From a bacterium (GTDB taxonomy: Bacteria; Planctomycetota; JAFGQW01): a stretch of 64,000 bases of DNA. Under the pieces are notes generated by a model that was not told the DNA's origin, ran no database searches, and saw nothing but the letters and a program-made list of their open reading frames with translations. The stretch is taken from contig JAUHXU010000005.1 in assembly GCA_030426805.1 (NCBI GenBank), forward strand, positions 124,001 to 188,000. Reading direction: 5' to 3'. Shown here in pieces: positions 51,885-60,680 of the stretch. Position numbers and translations under genes: made by a program. Every line of letters begins with the position of its first letter. Positions within the stretch are counted from its first letter, which is position 1.

Positions 51885-52580
51885 ATGAGTGATCGACAAG
51901 ACGCCTTCCTGGCCGAGCTCGACGCGGTCATCGAGAAGCACCACCTGCTGACGCACCCCTTCTACCAAGCGTGGTCGCGCGGCGAGTTGACCCTCGAGAC
52001 GCTGCGGGAATACGCCAAGCAATACTACGCGCACGTCCGCACGTTCCCGCGCTACCTGAGCGCGACGCACGCGAACTGCGAGCACCTCGACGCCCGCCAG
52101 GAACTCCTCGACAACCTGATGGAGGAAGAGCGCGGCGACGAGAACCACCTCGAGCTGTGGAAGCGCTTCTCGGACGCACTCGACGTCTCGCGTGACGCGG
52201 TCGAGAACGCCGAGGTCGATGCGAAGACCCGCGAGTCGATCGACGAGCTGGTGGACATCACGCGCAACGGCTCGTTCCTCGAGGGCGTCGCGGCGCTCTA
52301 CGCCTACGAGTCGCAGGTCCCGCCGATCGCGAAGTCCAAGCGCGAAGGACTCAACGCGTTCTACGGCATCACGAGCGACACCGGCGTGCAGTACTTCACC
52401 GAGCACGAGGTCGCCGACGTCGAGCACCGCGAGGGCGAGCGCAAGATCCTCGCGAAGTACGCCGTCACCGACGAGGACCGCGCCGCGGTGATCGCCGCCG
52501 CCGAGCGCTCCGCGAAGGCGATGTGGACGTTCCTCGACGGCATCGACGAGAACTACCGCGCCGACGCCTGCGGCTGCTGA
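51885..52580 (+). CDS. CADD-family diiron protein, putative p-aminobenzoate synthase
   Basis: About 231 aa, heme-oxygenase-like fold. CADD from Chlamydia trachomatis makes p-aminobenzoate for folate from its own tyrosine. Here the six metal ligands fall at E81, H88, E142, H174, D178 and H181, with Y27, Y141 and K152 also present, the same positions I recall for the chlamydial protein. ATG 51885 has GGAGGAG upstream. It follows the bacilliredoxin and small gene. If active it would bypass PabABC; no pab genes are in view. A perfect-stem terminator follows. Confidence 0.9.
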   Translation: MSDRQDAFLAELDAVIEKHHLLTHPFYQAWSRGELTLETLREYAKQYYAHVRTFPRYLSATHANCEHLDARQELLDNLMEEERGDENHLELWKRFSDALDVSRDAVENAEVDAKTRESIDELVDITRNGSFLEGVAALYAYESQVPPIAKSKREGLNAFYGITSDTGVQYFTEHEVADVEHREGERKILAKYAVTDEDRAAVIAAAERSAKAMWTFLDGIDENYRADACGC

Positions 52581-52599
52581 GCCGACGCGCGCCGACGGT

Positions 52600-52640
52600 C
52601 GACGCCCTCCGGCCCGCGGGTCGGAGGGCGTCGTCGTTTC
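52600..52640 (+). terminator. Intrinsic terminator
   Basis: Perfect 12-bp stem (52600-52611 with 52622-52633) with a 10-base GC loop, 20 bases after the CADD-family stop. A short T-rich tract (TCGTTTC) follows. Confidence 0.7.
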
Positions 52641-52664
52641 ACCACACCGACCGTTGAGCAAACG

Positions 52665-54470
52665 ATGGCCGCTTCCAATCCTCCCACCGCCGCCCGCGCC
52701 GGCACGCCGTGGCGCGACGGCCTGCTCGCGCTCGTCGCGATCGTGATCGTCTGGTCGATGTCGACGCTGTTCTTCGGCGGCGACCTCGGCAAGCTCTCCG
52801 ACGACTACGGCCAGAACTCGATCGACCCGGTCACGGGCCGCGCGGAATGGCCCGGGATGCCGTGGACGATCACCGGCTACTTCTGGCGGCCGCTGCACAT
52901 CGCCGTCGTCTACGCGCTCGGCACCGCATTCGGATCGAGCTTCTGGATCGCACACGCGATCACGGCGCTCGCGTTCCTCGCGGCGGCGATCGCGCTGTGG
53001 CGCTTCGTCGTGGAGGCGACCGGCCGCATCGGCCCGGCCACGGCCGCGGCCCTGCCGTTCTGCGTGTTTCCGTTGAACCGCGAGGTCATGCTGTGGCCGG
53101 CCGCGATCTCGTATTCGCTCGCGTCGGTGATCTTCCTCGCGCTGTGCATCGCGACCGTTCGCGCCGCACGCGTCGCGCGGATCGGGCGCCTCACCGCGCT
53201 CTCCGCCGTCGCCGGCCTCGCGATTCCGTGTCTGAACGAGCAGCCCGCGACCGGTCTCCCACTGATCGCGCTCCTCTACGTCGCCGCGACGCCGCGCGGC
53301 AACCGCCGTCGTGCGCTCGGCCGGGCACTCGTGCCGGCCGCCGCCGCCGTCGCGGGCACCGTCCTCTACCTCGGCCTCTACCTCGGCACCGTGCCGGACG
53401 CCCTGCGCGGTGGCGCGACGTCGTTCGTCGCGTTGAGCGACGCCCCGGAGCGCGCGGCGGCCATCGCTCGATCGGTCGGCGACGGCCTCACAGGGACGCG
53501 AGTCCGCACCGAGGTGCTCGGCGGCATCGCGCACGGCTGGCCCGCCGTCCAGTCGGCACGCGGGGCCGCGTGGCTCGCGGCGATGGCGATCGCACTCGCG
53601 TTCGCGGTGTGGCGCTGGGGCCGTGGCCGCCGCGAGGCCGGCGAGGCAAAGCGAAGCCTCGGGTGGTGGCTGGTCGCGTTCGGCATCGCACAGTTCGCGC
53701 TCGCGTGGGCCCCGATCGTCATGATCGCCGGACAGGACGTGCCGCCGCGTGTGTTCACGTTCCCGCTGCTCGGACTCGCGATCGCGGTCGCCGCGTTGCT
53801 GGAACGCGTCGACAACGCGCTCGCCGTGCATCCGCCGACCCGACGCGTCGCGCGCACGTTCGTCGTCGCGACGGTCGCCGTCGTCGGCGTCGGCGGCGCG
53901 ATCACGCTCGTCGGCTGGCAACGGATGATGCGCGACACCCACGCGCTCGATCGCCGGATCGCCGGTCAGCTCGTCGCACTGATTCCCGACCCGCCGCCCA
54001 CGACGGTGTTCGTCCCGTTGCGAAACGACGGTAGCGTCGCCGCGACCGGCATGCGCGCATTCGACCTGGCACTCGCCGGCGGCGCCCTCTCCGCAGCGTG
54101 GTCCGCCGACCGGGTGCTGCGCGAGGCCTACCGGAGGAACGACCTCTACGGCGGCGCCTACCATCCCTGGATTCGCAACTTCGAGGATGCGAACGCGTGG
54201 GAGGTCCGCGTCAAGACGAACGGCGGTCCGTTCGAGCGCACCGGGGAGTTCGCGAAGATCCCCTGGCACATCTCGATCCCGTTCGTCGTCGATCGACACG
54301 GTACGGTCAAGATCGTCGAGCGCGTCGCGATCCATCACCTCGACGAGGAAACCGCGCGCGTCGCCCCACCACTGACGTCGACCCTGCGCACGGTCCCGGC
54401 CCGCCATCGCGAGCCCCTCTACACGCTCCGGCTCCCGTTCGCGAAGGTGCGACGTCGCTCCGGCGGATGA
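52665..54470 (+). CDS. Polytopic membrane protein (glycosyltransferase-like, uncertain)
   Basis: About 601 aa with 9-10 hydrophobic helices through residue ~425, then a ~175-residue soluble C-terminal part. The N-terminal SDDYGQNS and GYFWRPLH segments recall GT39/ArnT-like mannosyl- or arabinosyltransferases and DUF6056-like proteins, but no clear catalytic motif is seen. The C-terminal domain (HPWIRNFEDANAWEVRVKTNGG) resembles extracytoplasmic regions of such enzymes. Function unproven. Confidence 0.7.
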   Translation: MAASNPPTAARAGTPWRDGLLALVAIVIVWSMSTLFFGGDLGKLSDDYGQNSIDPVTGRAEWPGMPWTITGYFWRPLHIAVVYALGTAFGSSFWIAHAITALAFLAAAIALWRFVVEATGRIGPATAAALPFCVFPLNREVMLWPAAISYSLASVIFLALCIATVRAARVARIGRLTALSAVAGLAIPCLNEQPATGLPLIALLYVAATPRGNRRRALGRALVPAAAAVAGTVLYLGLYLGTVPDALRGGATSFVALSDAPERAAAIARSVGDGLTGTRVRTEVLGGIAHGWPAVQSARGAAWLAAMAIALAFAVWRWGRGRREAGEAKRSLGWWLVAFGIAQFALAWAPIVMIAGQDVPPRVFTFPLLGLAIAVAALLERVDNALAVHPPTRRVARTFVVATVAVVGVGGAITLVGWQRMMRDTHALDRRIAGQLVALIPDPPPTTVFVPLRNDGSVAATGMRAFDLALAGGALSAAWSADRVLREAYRRNDLYGGAYHPWIRNFEDANAWEVRVKTNGGPFERTGEFAKIPWHISIPFVVDRHGTVKIVERVAIHHLDEETARVAPPLTSTLRTVPARHREPLYTLRLPFAKVRRRSGG

Positions 54471-54473
54471 CGG

Positions 54474-54782
54474 TCAGCGCGCCGACTCGAACAAGCCGAT
54501 CGGGTGCCCGTCCGGGTCCGTGACGACGCGTCGTCGCATGCCGCCGTTGGTATCCCGCCCGAACGGCGGGACGACCCAGCCGTGCCGCCGCAGCAGCCGG
54601 CCGACGTGGCGGTGGTTGTAGGCGACGCCGGTCTCGCGCGCGATCAATGCGGCGACGGCGGCGAGCGTCCAGCGATCCAGCGCGAAGCCGGCGTCGGCCG
54701 GCGGGCGGAGCAGCGCCCGCGCAACCGGCGCGAACGCGGCTGCGGAGAGCTTCGGGGGACGACCGGGGCGCGCGTGGCTCAT
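54474..54782 (-). CDS. Winged-helix DNA-binding protein similar to IS630-type transposase N-terminus
   Basis: About 102 aa. GRPPKLS, WTLAAVAALIARETGVAYNHRHVGRLLRRHGW is the helix-turn-helix pattern found at the N-termini of IS630-like transposases (HTH_33 type) and in small standalone regulators. No DDE catalytic domain follows, so either it is a fragment of an insertion sequence or a stand-alone regulator. No inverted repeats were found. ATG 54782 is used; other starts are possible. Confidence 0.6.
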   Translation of the reverse strand: MSHARPGRPPKLSAAAFAPVARALLRPPADAGFALDRWTLAAVAALIARETGVAYNHRHVGRLLRRHGWVVPPFGRDTNGGMRRRVVTDPDGHPIGLFESAR

Positions 54783-54907
54783 CCCCGCGAGCATTGCCGA
54801 TTCGAGCCGACGGCGCAAGACGGGAATTGTACGACCGGTTTCCCTTGCGCGACGGGCGGCACGGGCGCACGCTTGGTCTCGAAGCAACCACCCCTTGGAG
54901 ACACGCG

Positions 54908-55300
54908 ATGTACACCACCGGCAACGTGACGATCTTCGTCAGCGACATGAGCCGCTCGGTCGACTTCTACACGAAGACGCTCGGCCTCGAACTCCAGAGC
55001 CGTCACGGCGACCACTGGGCCGAAGTGCGCACGCCCGCCGATCTCGTGATCGGGCTGCATCCCGCGTCGAAGGACGCACCACCTCCCGGCACGCCCGGCG
55101 CGATGCACATCGGTCTGCACCTCGAGGGCTCGATGGACGCGGCGATCGAGACGCTCACCGGACGCGGCGTCTCGTTCGAGAAGGTGATCGAGGACGACGG
55201 CGTCGGCCGCTTCGCCTACCTCCACGACCCCGACGGCAACCGCATCTACCTCTGGGAACCGAGCGCCGCCCTGCGCGAGGAGATCGAGTCGCGGGGGTGA
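54908..55300 (+). CDS. VOC (glyoxalase/bleomycin-resistance) superfamily protein
   Basis: About 130 aa. Paired beta-alpha-beta-beta-beta units with VTIFVSDMSRSVDFYTKTLGLEL and HDPDGNRIYLWEP; metal ligands H93-type in AMHIGLHL and E in LWEP are plausible. Substrate unknown. ATG 54908 has GGAGA upstream. Confidence 0.9.
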   Translation: MYTTGNVTIFVSDMSRSVDFYTKTLGLELQSRHGDHWAEVRTPADLVIGLHPASKDAPPPGTPGAMHIGLHLEGSMDAAIETLTGRGVSFEKVIEDDGVGRFAYLHDPDGNRIYLWEPSAALREEIESRG

Positions 55301-55302
55301 GG

Positions 55303-56496
55303 CTACTGGACGCTCGTCGCGAGCGTGCGTCCCCAATCCAGTCCGCCCGGCTTCGTCGGATCGATCGCGACCGCGGTGAAGTAGAAGCGCGTGCCCGTGG
55401 GGACGCCCGCAGGGATCCGCACCGACGCACTCGCGAGCCCGGCCGCGTCGACCGTGCCGACGAACCCCGACGTGAACCCCGGCAGGTCGCGTCCGAGAGT
55501 CGACAGGAACAGCGCATCCGCGACGATCGGAATCGTGCCTGCCGGTGTCGCGATCCCGGGACGCAGCCCCCCGAGCGACAGTGCTGCGACGTAGCGCGCG
55601 TTCGGGCTGCGCGTCAGGCCGATGTCGATCTCGAACGTCGCGCCACTCACCGCCGGTCGGCGCCCGCGCACGGTCGGCATGCGCCACCGCAGCAGCCCGA
55701 ACGGGATATAGCGTCGCTGGATCCGCCACGTGCGGATGACGGTGGTGAACGCCGGCGCGGCACGCCGCTCGATGACGGTGTACGGGATAACCAATCGGAC
55801 CAGATACGCGTCGCCGGTCACCGAGTCGTTGTCGAAACCGGTCGCGCCGAAGAAAGACTGAAGCACCATCCCCTGGCGATCGACGACCTGCACGTCCGCC
55901 GTCAGTCGTCGCCAGAAGTGCCCGGTATGCTGATCCTGCAGAATCCGAAAGGTCGTAGGCGCGCTCGCGACGGGAGTCGCATTCGCACCGTCCCACCGCA
56001 GTAGGCGATCGGGCGCGGAAGCATGGCACAGCCAGTCGCCGGTGTCGTCATCGCGTGCGAAAGCGTAGACGGACGCGCCGATTCCGCTCAGGGTCGAATA
56101 CGTCGCACCGATCTTCCGCACGAACCACGTTACGTTGTTCGCGACCATCCCGAGCACCGGGTTGAAGTGCTCGTCTGAGCCGACGGTCGAGACGAACCCC
56201 GGACCCGACACCTGAACGCTGGTTACGACGTCCGATACCGGGTCGTAGCGCAGGATGTGCCGCGGCGGCGTCGATGCGAAGGTCCGCTGGAGCAGCAGAT
56301 GACGTCGATCCGGATCGGCGACCGCGATTTCGGCCGGCGGGATCGCAGCGCTTCGCCGGACGACTTCGGTCGCCGGATCCACCACGGCGATTGCCGAAGC
56401 GCTCTCCGTGAAGACGAAGGCCCCGGGTAGCGGCTGAGCACCGGCGGAGGCGGTGAGCACCGCGAGAGCCACGACAAGGATCGATGAGGGCGCCAT
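55303..56496 (-). CDS. Secreted propeller-like protein with shared C-terminal domain
   Basis: About 397 aa. Signal peptide to SAGAQ. The body has repeated I(A)VVDP, DP..R-type strands as in NHL/propeller proteins. The last ~115 residues contain RYVAALSLGGLRPGIATP, (I)PI(V)ADALFLST, F(V)GTVDAAGLA..SV(R)IPAGVPTGTRFYFTAVAID, the shared C-terminal domain. Converges on the VOC gene with 2 bases between stops. Confidence 0.83.
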   Translation of the reverse strand: MAPSSILVVALAVLTASAGAQPLPGAFVFTESASAIAVVDPATEVVRRSAAIPPAEIAVADPDRRHLLLQRTFASTPPRHILRYDPVSDVVTSVQVSGPGFVSTVGSDEHFNPVLGMVANNVTWFVRKIGATYSTLSGIGASVYAFARDDDTGDWLCHASAPDRLLRWDGANATPVASAPTTFRILQDQHTGHFWRRLTADVQVVDRQGMVLQSFFGATGFDNDSVTGDAYLVRLVIPYTVIERRAAPAFTTVIRTWRIQRRYIPFGLLRWRMPTVRGRRPAVSGATFEIDIGLTRSPNARYVAALSLGGLRPGIATPAGTIPIVADALFLSTLGRDLPGFTSGFVGTVDAAGLASASVRIPAGVPTGTRFYFTAVAIDPTKPGGLDWGRTLATSVQ

Positions 56497-56580
56497 ACCC
56501 CAAGGCTGCCGGTACCTGGAACGAAAGTCTACCGAAGGCCCCGTCGGCCACGATACACTCGGGGTGAAACGGAGGACGGG

Positions 56581-59400
56581 ATGCGACTTCTCAACGCGAT
56601 CGGCCTCGTATTGGCCATCGCCGTCACCGACGCAGCGGCTCAACCACGAGCCTACGCTTGGCTCGCTGGCGACGGAGTCTCGTCACGATTGCCAGCACTC
56701 TCGGCCGACGGGCGCGTCGTCGCGTTTGCGACCCGCCAGCCACTATCGCCCCGGGACACGTCCTTCGACTACGACGTCTACGTGACCAACGTCGACACCC
56801 GCACACACCGGTTGATCAGCGTCGGCACTCACGGCACCTCCAACGGGACGAGCGGTGACTTCGCAATCTCGATGTCGGCCGATGCCCGCTACATCGCGTT
56901 CGACAGCGTGTCGACGCGGCTCATCCTCAACGATACGAACGCCACGCGGGACATCTTCGTACGCGACGACGTCGCGGGTGTGACCACGCGCGTCAGCGTC
57001 CACACCGCAGGCCACGAGCCCAACGGGCCGTCGATCCTCGCCGCGATCTCGGCCGACGGCCGCTTCGTCGCGTTCACGTCGGATGCGACCAACCTCGTCG
57101 ACGGCGACGTCAATGGCGTGCGCGACGTGTTCGTGCACGACCGGAGCAACGGAACGACGACGCGTGTCAGCGTCGCGTCGTCCGGCGCCGCCGGCAACGG
57201 CCACAGCGGCCGGACGGGCGTTGCGATTTCCTCCGACGGTCGCTTCGTCGCGTTCGACAGCGAAGCATCGACGCTCGTGCCTGGCGACACCAACGGCTAC
57301 TCCGACGTATTCGTCCACGACCGGCAGGCCCGCACCACGAGGCTCGTGTCGGTCGCGCACCCCTCCGGCCAGGCCGATGGCCCGAGCTACCGACCTGCGA
57401 TCTCCGGCAACGGCACAATCGTCGCGTTCTCATCGAGTGCGACGAACCTGATGCCGCGGGACTTCAACATCTCGGACGACGTGTTCGTCCGGGACCTCGC
57501 CGCGGGAACGACCGAATTCGCGAGCGTCGCCACGAGCGGTGCGCAGGGCGACATCGCGAGTGGTAAACGAGCGGTCGCGATCTCCGCCGACGGACGTTTC
57601 GTCACGTTCGACACGGATTCGGCGAACCTCGGCGGACTACGAGGCGCATGCGTCCGTGACCGCGTTCAGAAGCGGACCGAACGAAGGACGCACCCGAATC
57701 CTACGTTCTCGAGCACGACGAACACTTCGTTCGGCGGGACGTCGCTCTCGCGAGACGGACGCGCAGTCGCGTTCACCGAACGTCGCTCGGCCGTCGACTA
57801 CGTGGTCGTCCACGATCTCTCCGCTCCGACCGACCCGAGCGCGGTGGGTGGCGTGCTCGACGTCGCCGGATCGTCCGAGTTCGCCGAGGCGTGCATTCTG
57901 CCTGGCGAACGGTACGTCGCGTACACCTATCAGGTCTCGACTCACGTCCTCGCGTTCGACCGTCGTCGCGGGGTGACGCTGGTCGTCACCGCCGGGCCAT
58001 GGGGCGTGCCGGACGGACGGACCACCCATCCGCGGTCGACCCCCGACGGTGGCCATCTCGTCTTCGAGAGTTGGGCGACGAACTTCGTGCCGGGGGACAC
58101 GAACCGCACGAGCGACATCTTCGTCCTCGACATCTCGGGCCGCACCATTCGGCGCGCGAGCTTGTCTTCGACGAACGCGGAGCCCGACGACGCGTGCAGC
58201 TACCCGTCGATCTCGCGCGGGGGTTCGCGCGTCGCATTCGAGAGCAGGGCGACGAACCTCGACCCGATCGACAACAATGGCGTGGCCGACGTGTTCGTTC
58301 GCGACCTCACGGTCAGGCAAACCCTGCGAATGAGTGTCACGCCGAACGGCACCGACGCGAACGACGTCTCCGAGCATCCCCGCATCTCGGGTGACGGCCG
58401 CTTCGTCGTGTTCGACAGCCGCGCAACCAACCTCGTCGTCGGCGACACGAACCAGGTGTCCGATATCTTCCTGCGCGACATCGTCGCCGGCGTCACGCGG
58501 CGCATAAGCGTCAGTTCGTCCGGCGCGCAAGCCAACGGTGCGTCGACGTTCCCCGAGATCTCGGAGAATGGCCGCTTCGTCGTATTCCATTCATCCGCGA
58601 CCAACCTCGTCCCGGCCGCCCACTGGCCGCAGTGGCGCGTATTCCTGCACGACACCCTGACCGGCACGACGACGTGCGTGTCGCGGGACATCTCGGGTAG
58701 CGTCGATGGGGGCGCTTCCGGCAACGCGACGATCTCGCCGAACGGCGTGTGGATCGCCTTCGAGAGCAGCCTGCCGGCGCTCGTTCGGGACGACCACAAC
58801 CTCTCATCGGACGTGTTCGTTTGGAATCGCCTGACCGGGCGGATGTGGCGCGCATCGACGGATCCCACCGGCGCAGAGGGCAACGTCGGCAGCGGCGTAG
58901 GCATCGGGTCGGGCCCCCGACTCGTGGGCATCCCCGTAACCAACGCCGGGACGACGCTCTTTCCGAGCCGAGCGTCGAACCTCACCGGTAGCAACGCGGA
59001 GATGATGATCGTACGCGACATGTTCCCCCGCGCCTCGGTCGCGACCTCGGCCGGGCCCGGCGGCAACGTGGCGCTCGCCTTCGAAGCCCCCGGCAACGCC
59101 GGGCTCGCCTACGTGGCCGGGATGTCGACGCAAACGTCGCCAGGGATCCGAGTCGATCGTCGGACGATCCCGCTCGCGGTCGAGCCACTCCTCGTCGCGT
59201 CGCTGTCCGGCGGCTCCCCGTGGACGGGGTTTCGCGGCACGGTGCCCCCGACCGGCTCGACGACCGCGACCGTCCGGATCCCACCGGTCCAGGCGCTGCG
59301 CGGGACGATGCTCTACGTCGCCTTCGTCGTGCTCGACAGTGCGTCCCCGAGTGGCATTCGCGGAATCTCGAACGCGGTTCGGATTCGGGTCGAGCCGTGA
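56581..59400 (+). CDS. Large secreted PD40-repeat protein with shared C-terminal domain
   Basis: About 939 aa. Signal peptide to AAAQ. At least ten repeats of ~50-60 residues with the pattern ATNLV.GDTN..(S)D(V/I)FV.D...GTT.R(V/I)SV...G...N(G)......ISADGRFVAF.S, i.e. PD40/TolB-type blades. The last ~120 residues (PGIRVDRRTIPLAVEPLL, F(R)GTVPPTGSTTATVRIPP.QALRGT(M)LYVAFVVLD) are the shared C-terminal domain. Probably a surface protein; divergent from the gene at 55303. Confidence 0.9.
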   Translation: MRLLNAIGLVLAIAVTDAAAQPRAYAWLAGDGVSSRLPALSADGRVVAFATRQPLSPRDTSFDYDVYVTNVDTRTHRLISVGTHGTSNGTSGDFAISMSADARYIAFDSVSTRLILNDTNATRDIFVRDDVAGVTTRVSVHTAGHEPNGPSILAAISADGRFVAFTSDATNLVDGDVNGVRDVFVHDRSNGTTTRVSVASSGAAGNGHSGRTGVAISSDGRFVAFDSEASTLVPGDTNGYSDVFVHDRQARTTRLVSVAHPSGQADGPSYRPAISGNGTIVAFSSSATNLMPRDFNISDDVFVRDLAAGTTEFASVATSGAQGDIASGKRAVAISADGRFVTFDTDSANLGGLRGACVRDRVQKRTERRTHPNPTFSSTTNTSFGGTSLSRDGRAVAFTERRSAVDYVVVHDLSAPTDPSAVGGVLDVAGSSEFAEACILPGERYVAYTYQVSTHVLAFDRRRGVTLVVTAGPWGVPDGRTTHPRSTPDGGHLVFESWATNFVPGDTNRTSDIFVLDISGRTIRRASLSSTNAEPDDACSYPSISRGGSRVAFESRATNLDPIDNNGVADVFVRDLTVRQTLRMSVTPNGTDANDVSEHPRISGDGRFVVFDSRATNLVVGDTNQVSDIFLRDIVAGVTRRISVSSSGAQANGASTFPEISENGRFVVFHSSATNLVPAAHWPQWRVFLHDTLTGTTTCVSRDISGSVDGGASGNATISPNGVWIAFESSLPALVRDDHNLSSDVFVWNRLTGRMWRASTDPTGAEGNVGSGVGIGSGPRLVGIPVTNAGTTLFPSRASNLTGSNAEMMIVRDMFPRASVATSAGPGGNVALAFEAPGNAGLAYVAGMSTQTSPGIRVDRRTIPLAVEPLLVASLSGGSPWTGFRGTVPPTGSTTATVRIPPVQALRGTMLYVAFVVLDSASPSGIRGISNAVRIRVEP

Positions 59401-59474
59401 TCCACGCGCACGTTTGACGGCACCGGCGGTTGGGCGTAGCCTGGAGCGCGGGCAGATCCCGTCTGGAGACTCCG

Positions 59475-60665
59475 ATGAAGAAGCGTGTCCGTGCGTTCGT
59501 GTTGGCCGTCGCGTGTGCAGCGGGGGCCGAGGCGCAGAGTATTCAACCCGACGACTTGCTCGTCGCCTCGAGCACCGGCGGTGCGACCGTGCTGGCCGTG
59601 ACGCCGGGCACCAACGTCGCCCGGACGATCTCGTCGGTCTCCGGCGCGATCCGTGGCCTCGTCGTCGGCGCGGACAACACGAATTACTTCGCCGCATCCG
59701 GGCTCGACGTCTTCCAGATCGACCCGGCGGGCAACGTGACGACCGTCGTGGCGGGCCTGTCGCCCGGAAACGGTGTCGCGTTCGCCGACCTCGACGAGAA
59801 CGGTGACGTGATCGTCGGCAGCGGCTGGCGCGCCGCCGGTAGCGTGTTTCGCGTGAATCCGTTCTCGCAGACGTGGACGACGATCGCGTCGACCGGCATC
59901 TTCGCGAACGCGCTCTGCCTCGACCGGGATACCGGCGACATCGTCGTCGCGGATACGACGACCGGATCGATCTTCCGGATCAACCGCAACACCGGCTTGG
60001 CGAACACGGTCGCGACCGGCCTGTCGACCGTCTACGCGATGGACTACCACCCGTTCAACGGCGACGTGCTCATCACGACGTCGTCGAGCATCCTGCGACT
60101 CGACTTCAACAACACGCTGACGACGTTCGCCTCCGGCACGTCGCTCGTGAAATCGCTGGCGGTCCTCGCCAACGGCGACGTCATCGCCGGGCCGCACGGC
60201 ACGACGATGACGCGCTACGACTCCCAGGGCCAGAACATCGGCACGCCCTACAACGGTGTGAGCATCACGAAGATGGACATGGCGGTGGCGGACGAAAACC
60301 ACGTCTGGGCGATCGGCAACGCCGTGGTCGGCACGCCGCTCAGCCTCAGCGTTCGCTTCGCGCGCCACCCCGGCAAACTCTACATCGCGGCGGCGTCGTT
60401 CTCGCGCCAGCCGGGCATCCCGATCGACTCGCGCACGGTCCCGCTCACGCCGGACAACCTGTTCCGCCTCAGCCAGACCGTGCCGGCGCTGTTCCAGGGC
60501 TTCGCCGGGGCGCTCGACTCGCAAGGACGCGCCGGGATGAACGTGCTGATTCCGGCACTTCCGATCCAGGGGCTCCGGATGTTCGTCGCAGCCGTCGTGG
60601 TCGACCCCGCAGCGCCCAGCGGCATCGCGCAGATTTCGCAGCCCTACGGGATCACGGTGAAGTAG
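59475..60665 (+). CDS. Secreted propeller-like protein with shared C-terminal domain
   Basis: About 396 aa. Signal peptide to AEAQ; NHL-like repeats such as GLVVGADNTNYFAASGLDVF and GDIVVADTTTGSIFRIN (one blade motif each). The final ~115 residues (RQPGIPIDSRTVPLTPDNLFR, FAGALDSQGRAGMNVLIPALPIQGLRMFVAAVVVDP) are the shared domain. ATG 59475 has TGGAGA upstream. It ends 15 bases before the convergent selenoprotein stop. Confidence 0.85.
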   Translation: MKKRVRAFVLAVACAAGAEAQSIQPDDLLVASSTGGATVLAVTPGTNVARTISSVSGAIRGLVVGADNTNYFAASGLDVFQIDPAGNVTTVVAGLSPGNGVAFADLDENGDVIVGSGWRAAGSVFRVNPFSQTWTTIASTGIFANALCLDRDTGDIVVADTTTGSIFRINRNTGLANTVATGLSTVYAMDYHPFNGDVLITTSSSILRLDFNNTLTTFASGTSLVKSLAVLANGDVIAGPHGTTMTRYDSQGQNIGTPYNGVSITKMDMAVADENHVWAIGNAVVGTPLSLSVRFARHPGKLYIAAASFSRQPGIPIDSRTVPLTPDNLFRLSQTVPALFQGFAGALDSQGRAGMNVLIPALPIQGLRMFVAAVVVDPAAPSGIAQISQPYGITVK

Positions 60666-60680
60666 GGACCTGCGCGGCCG

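Noticed and set aside
51801..54407. 868-codon antisense open frame over the CADD and membrane-protein genes
   Set aside because: Low-complexity Arg/Glu/Asp product; it covers two recognisable genes on the plus strand.
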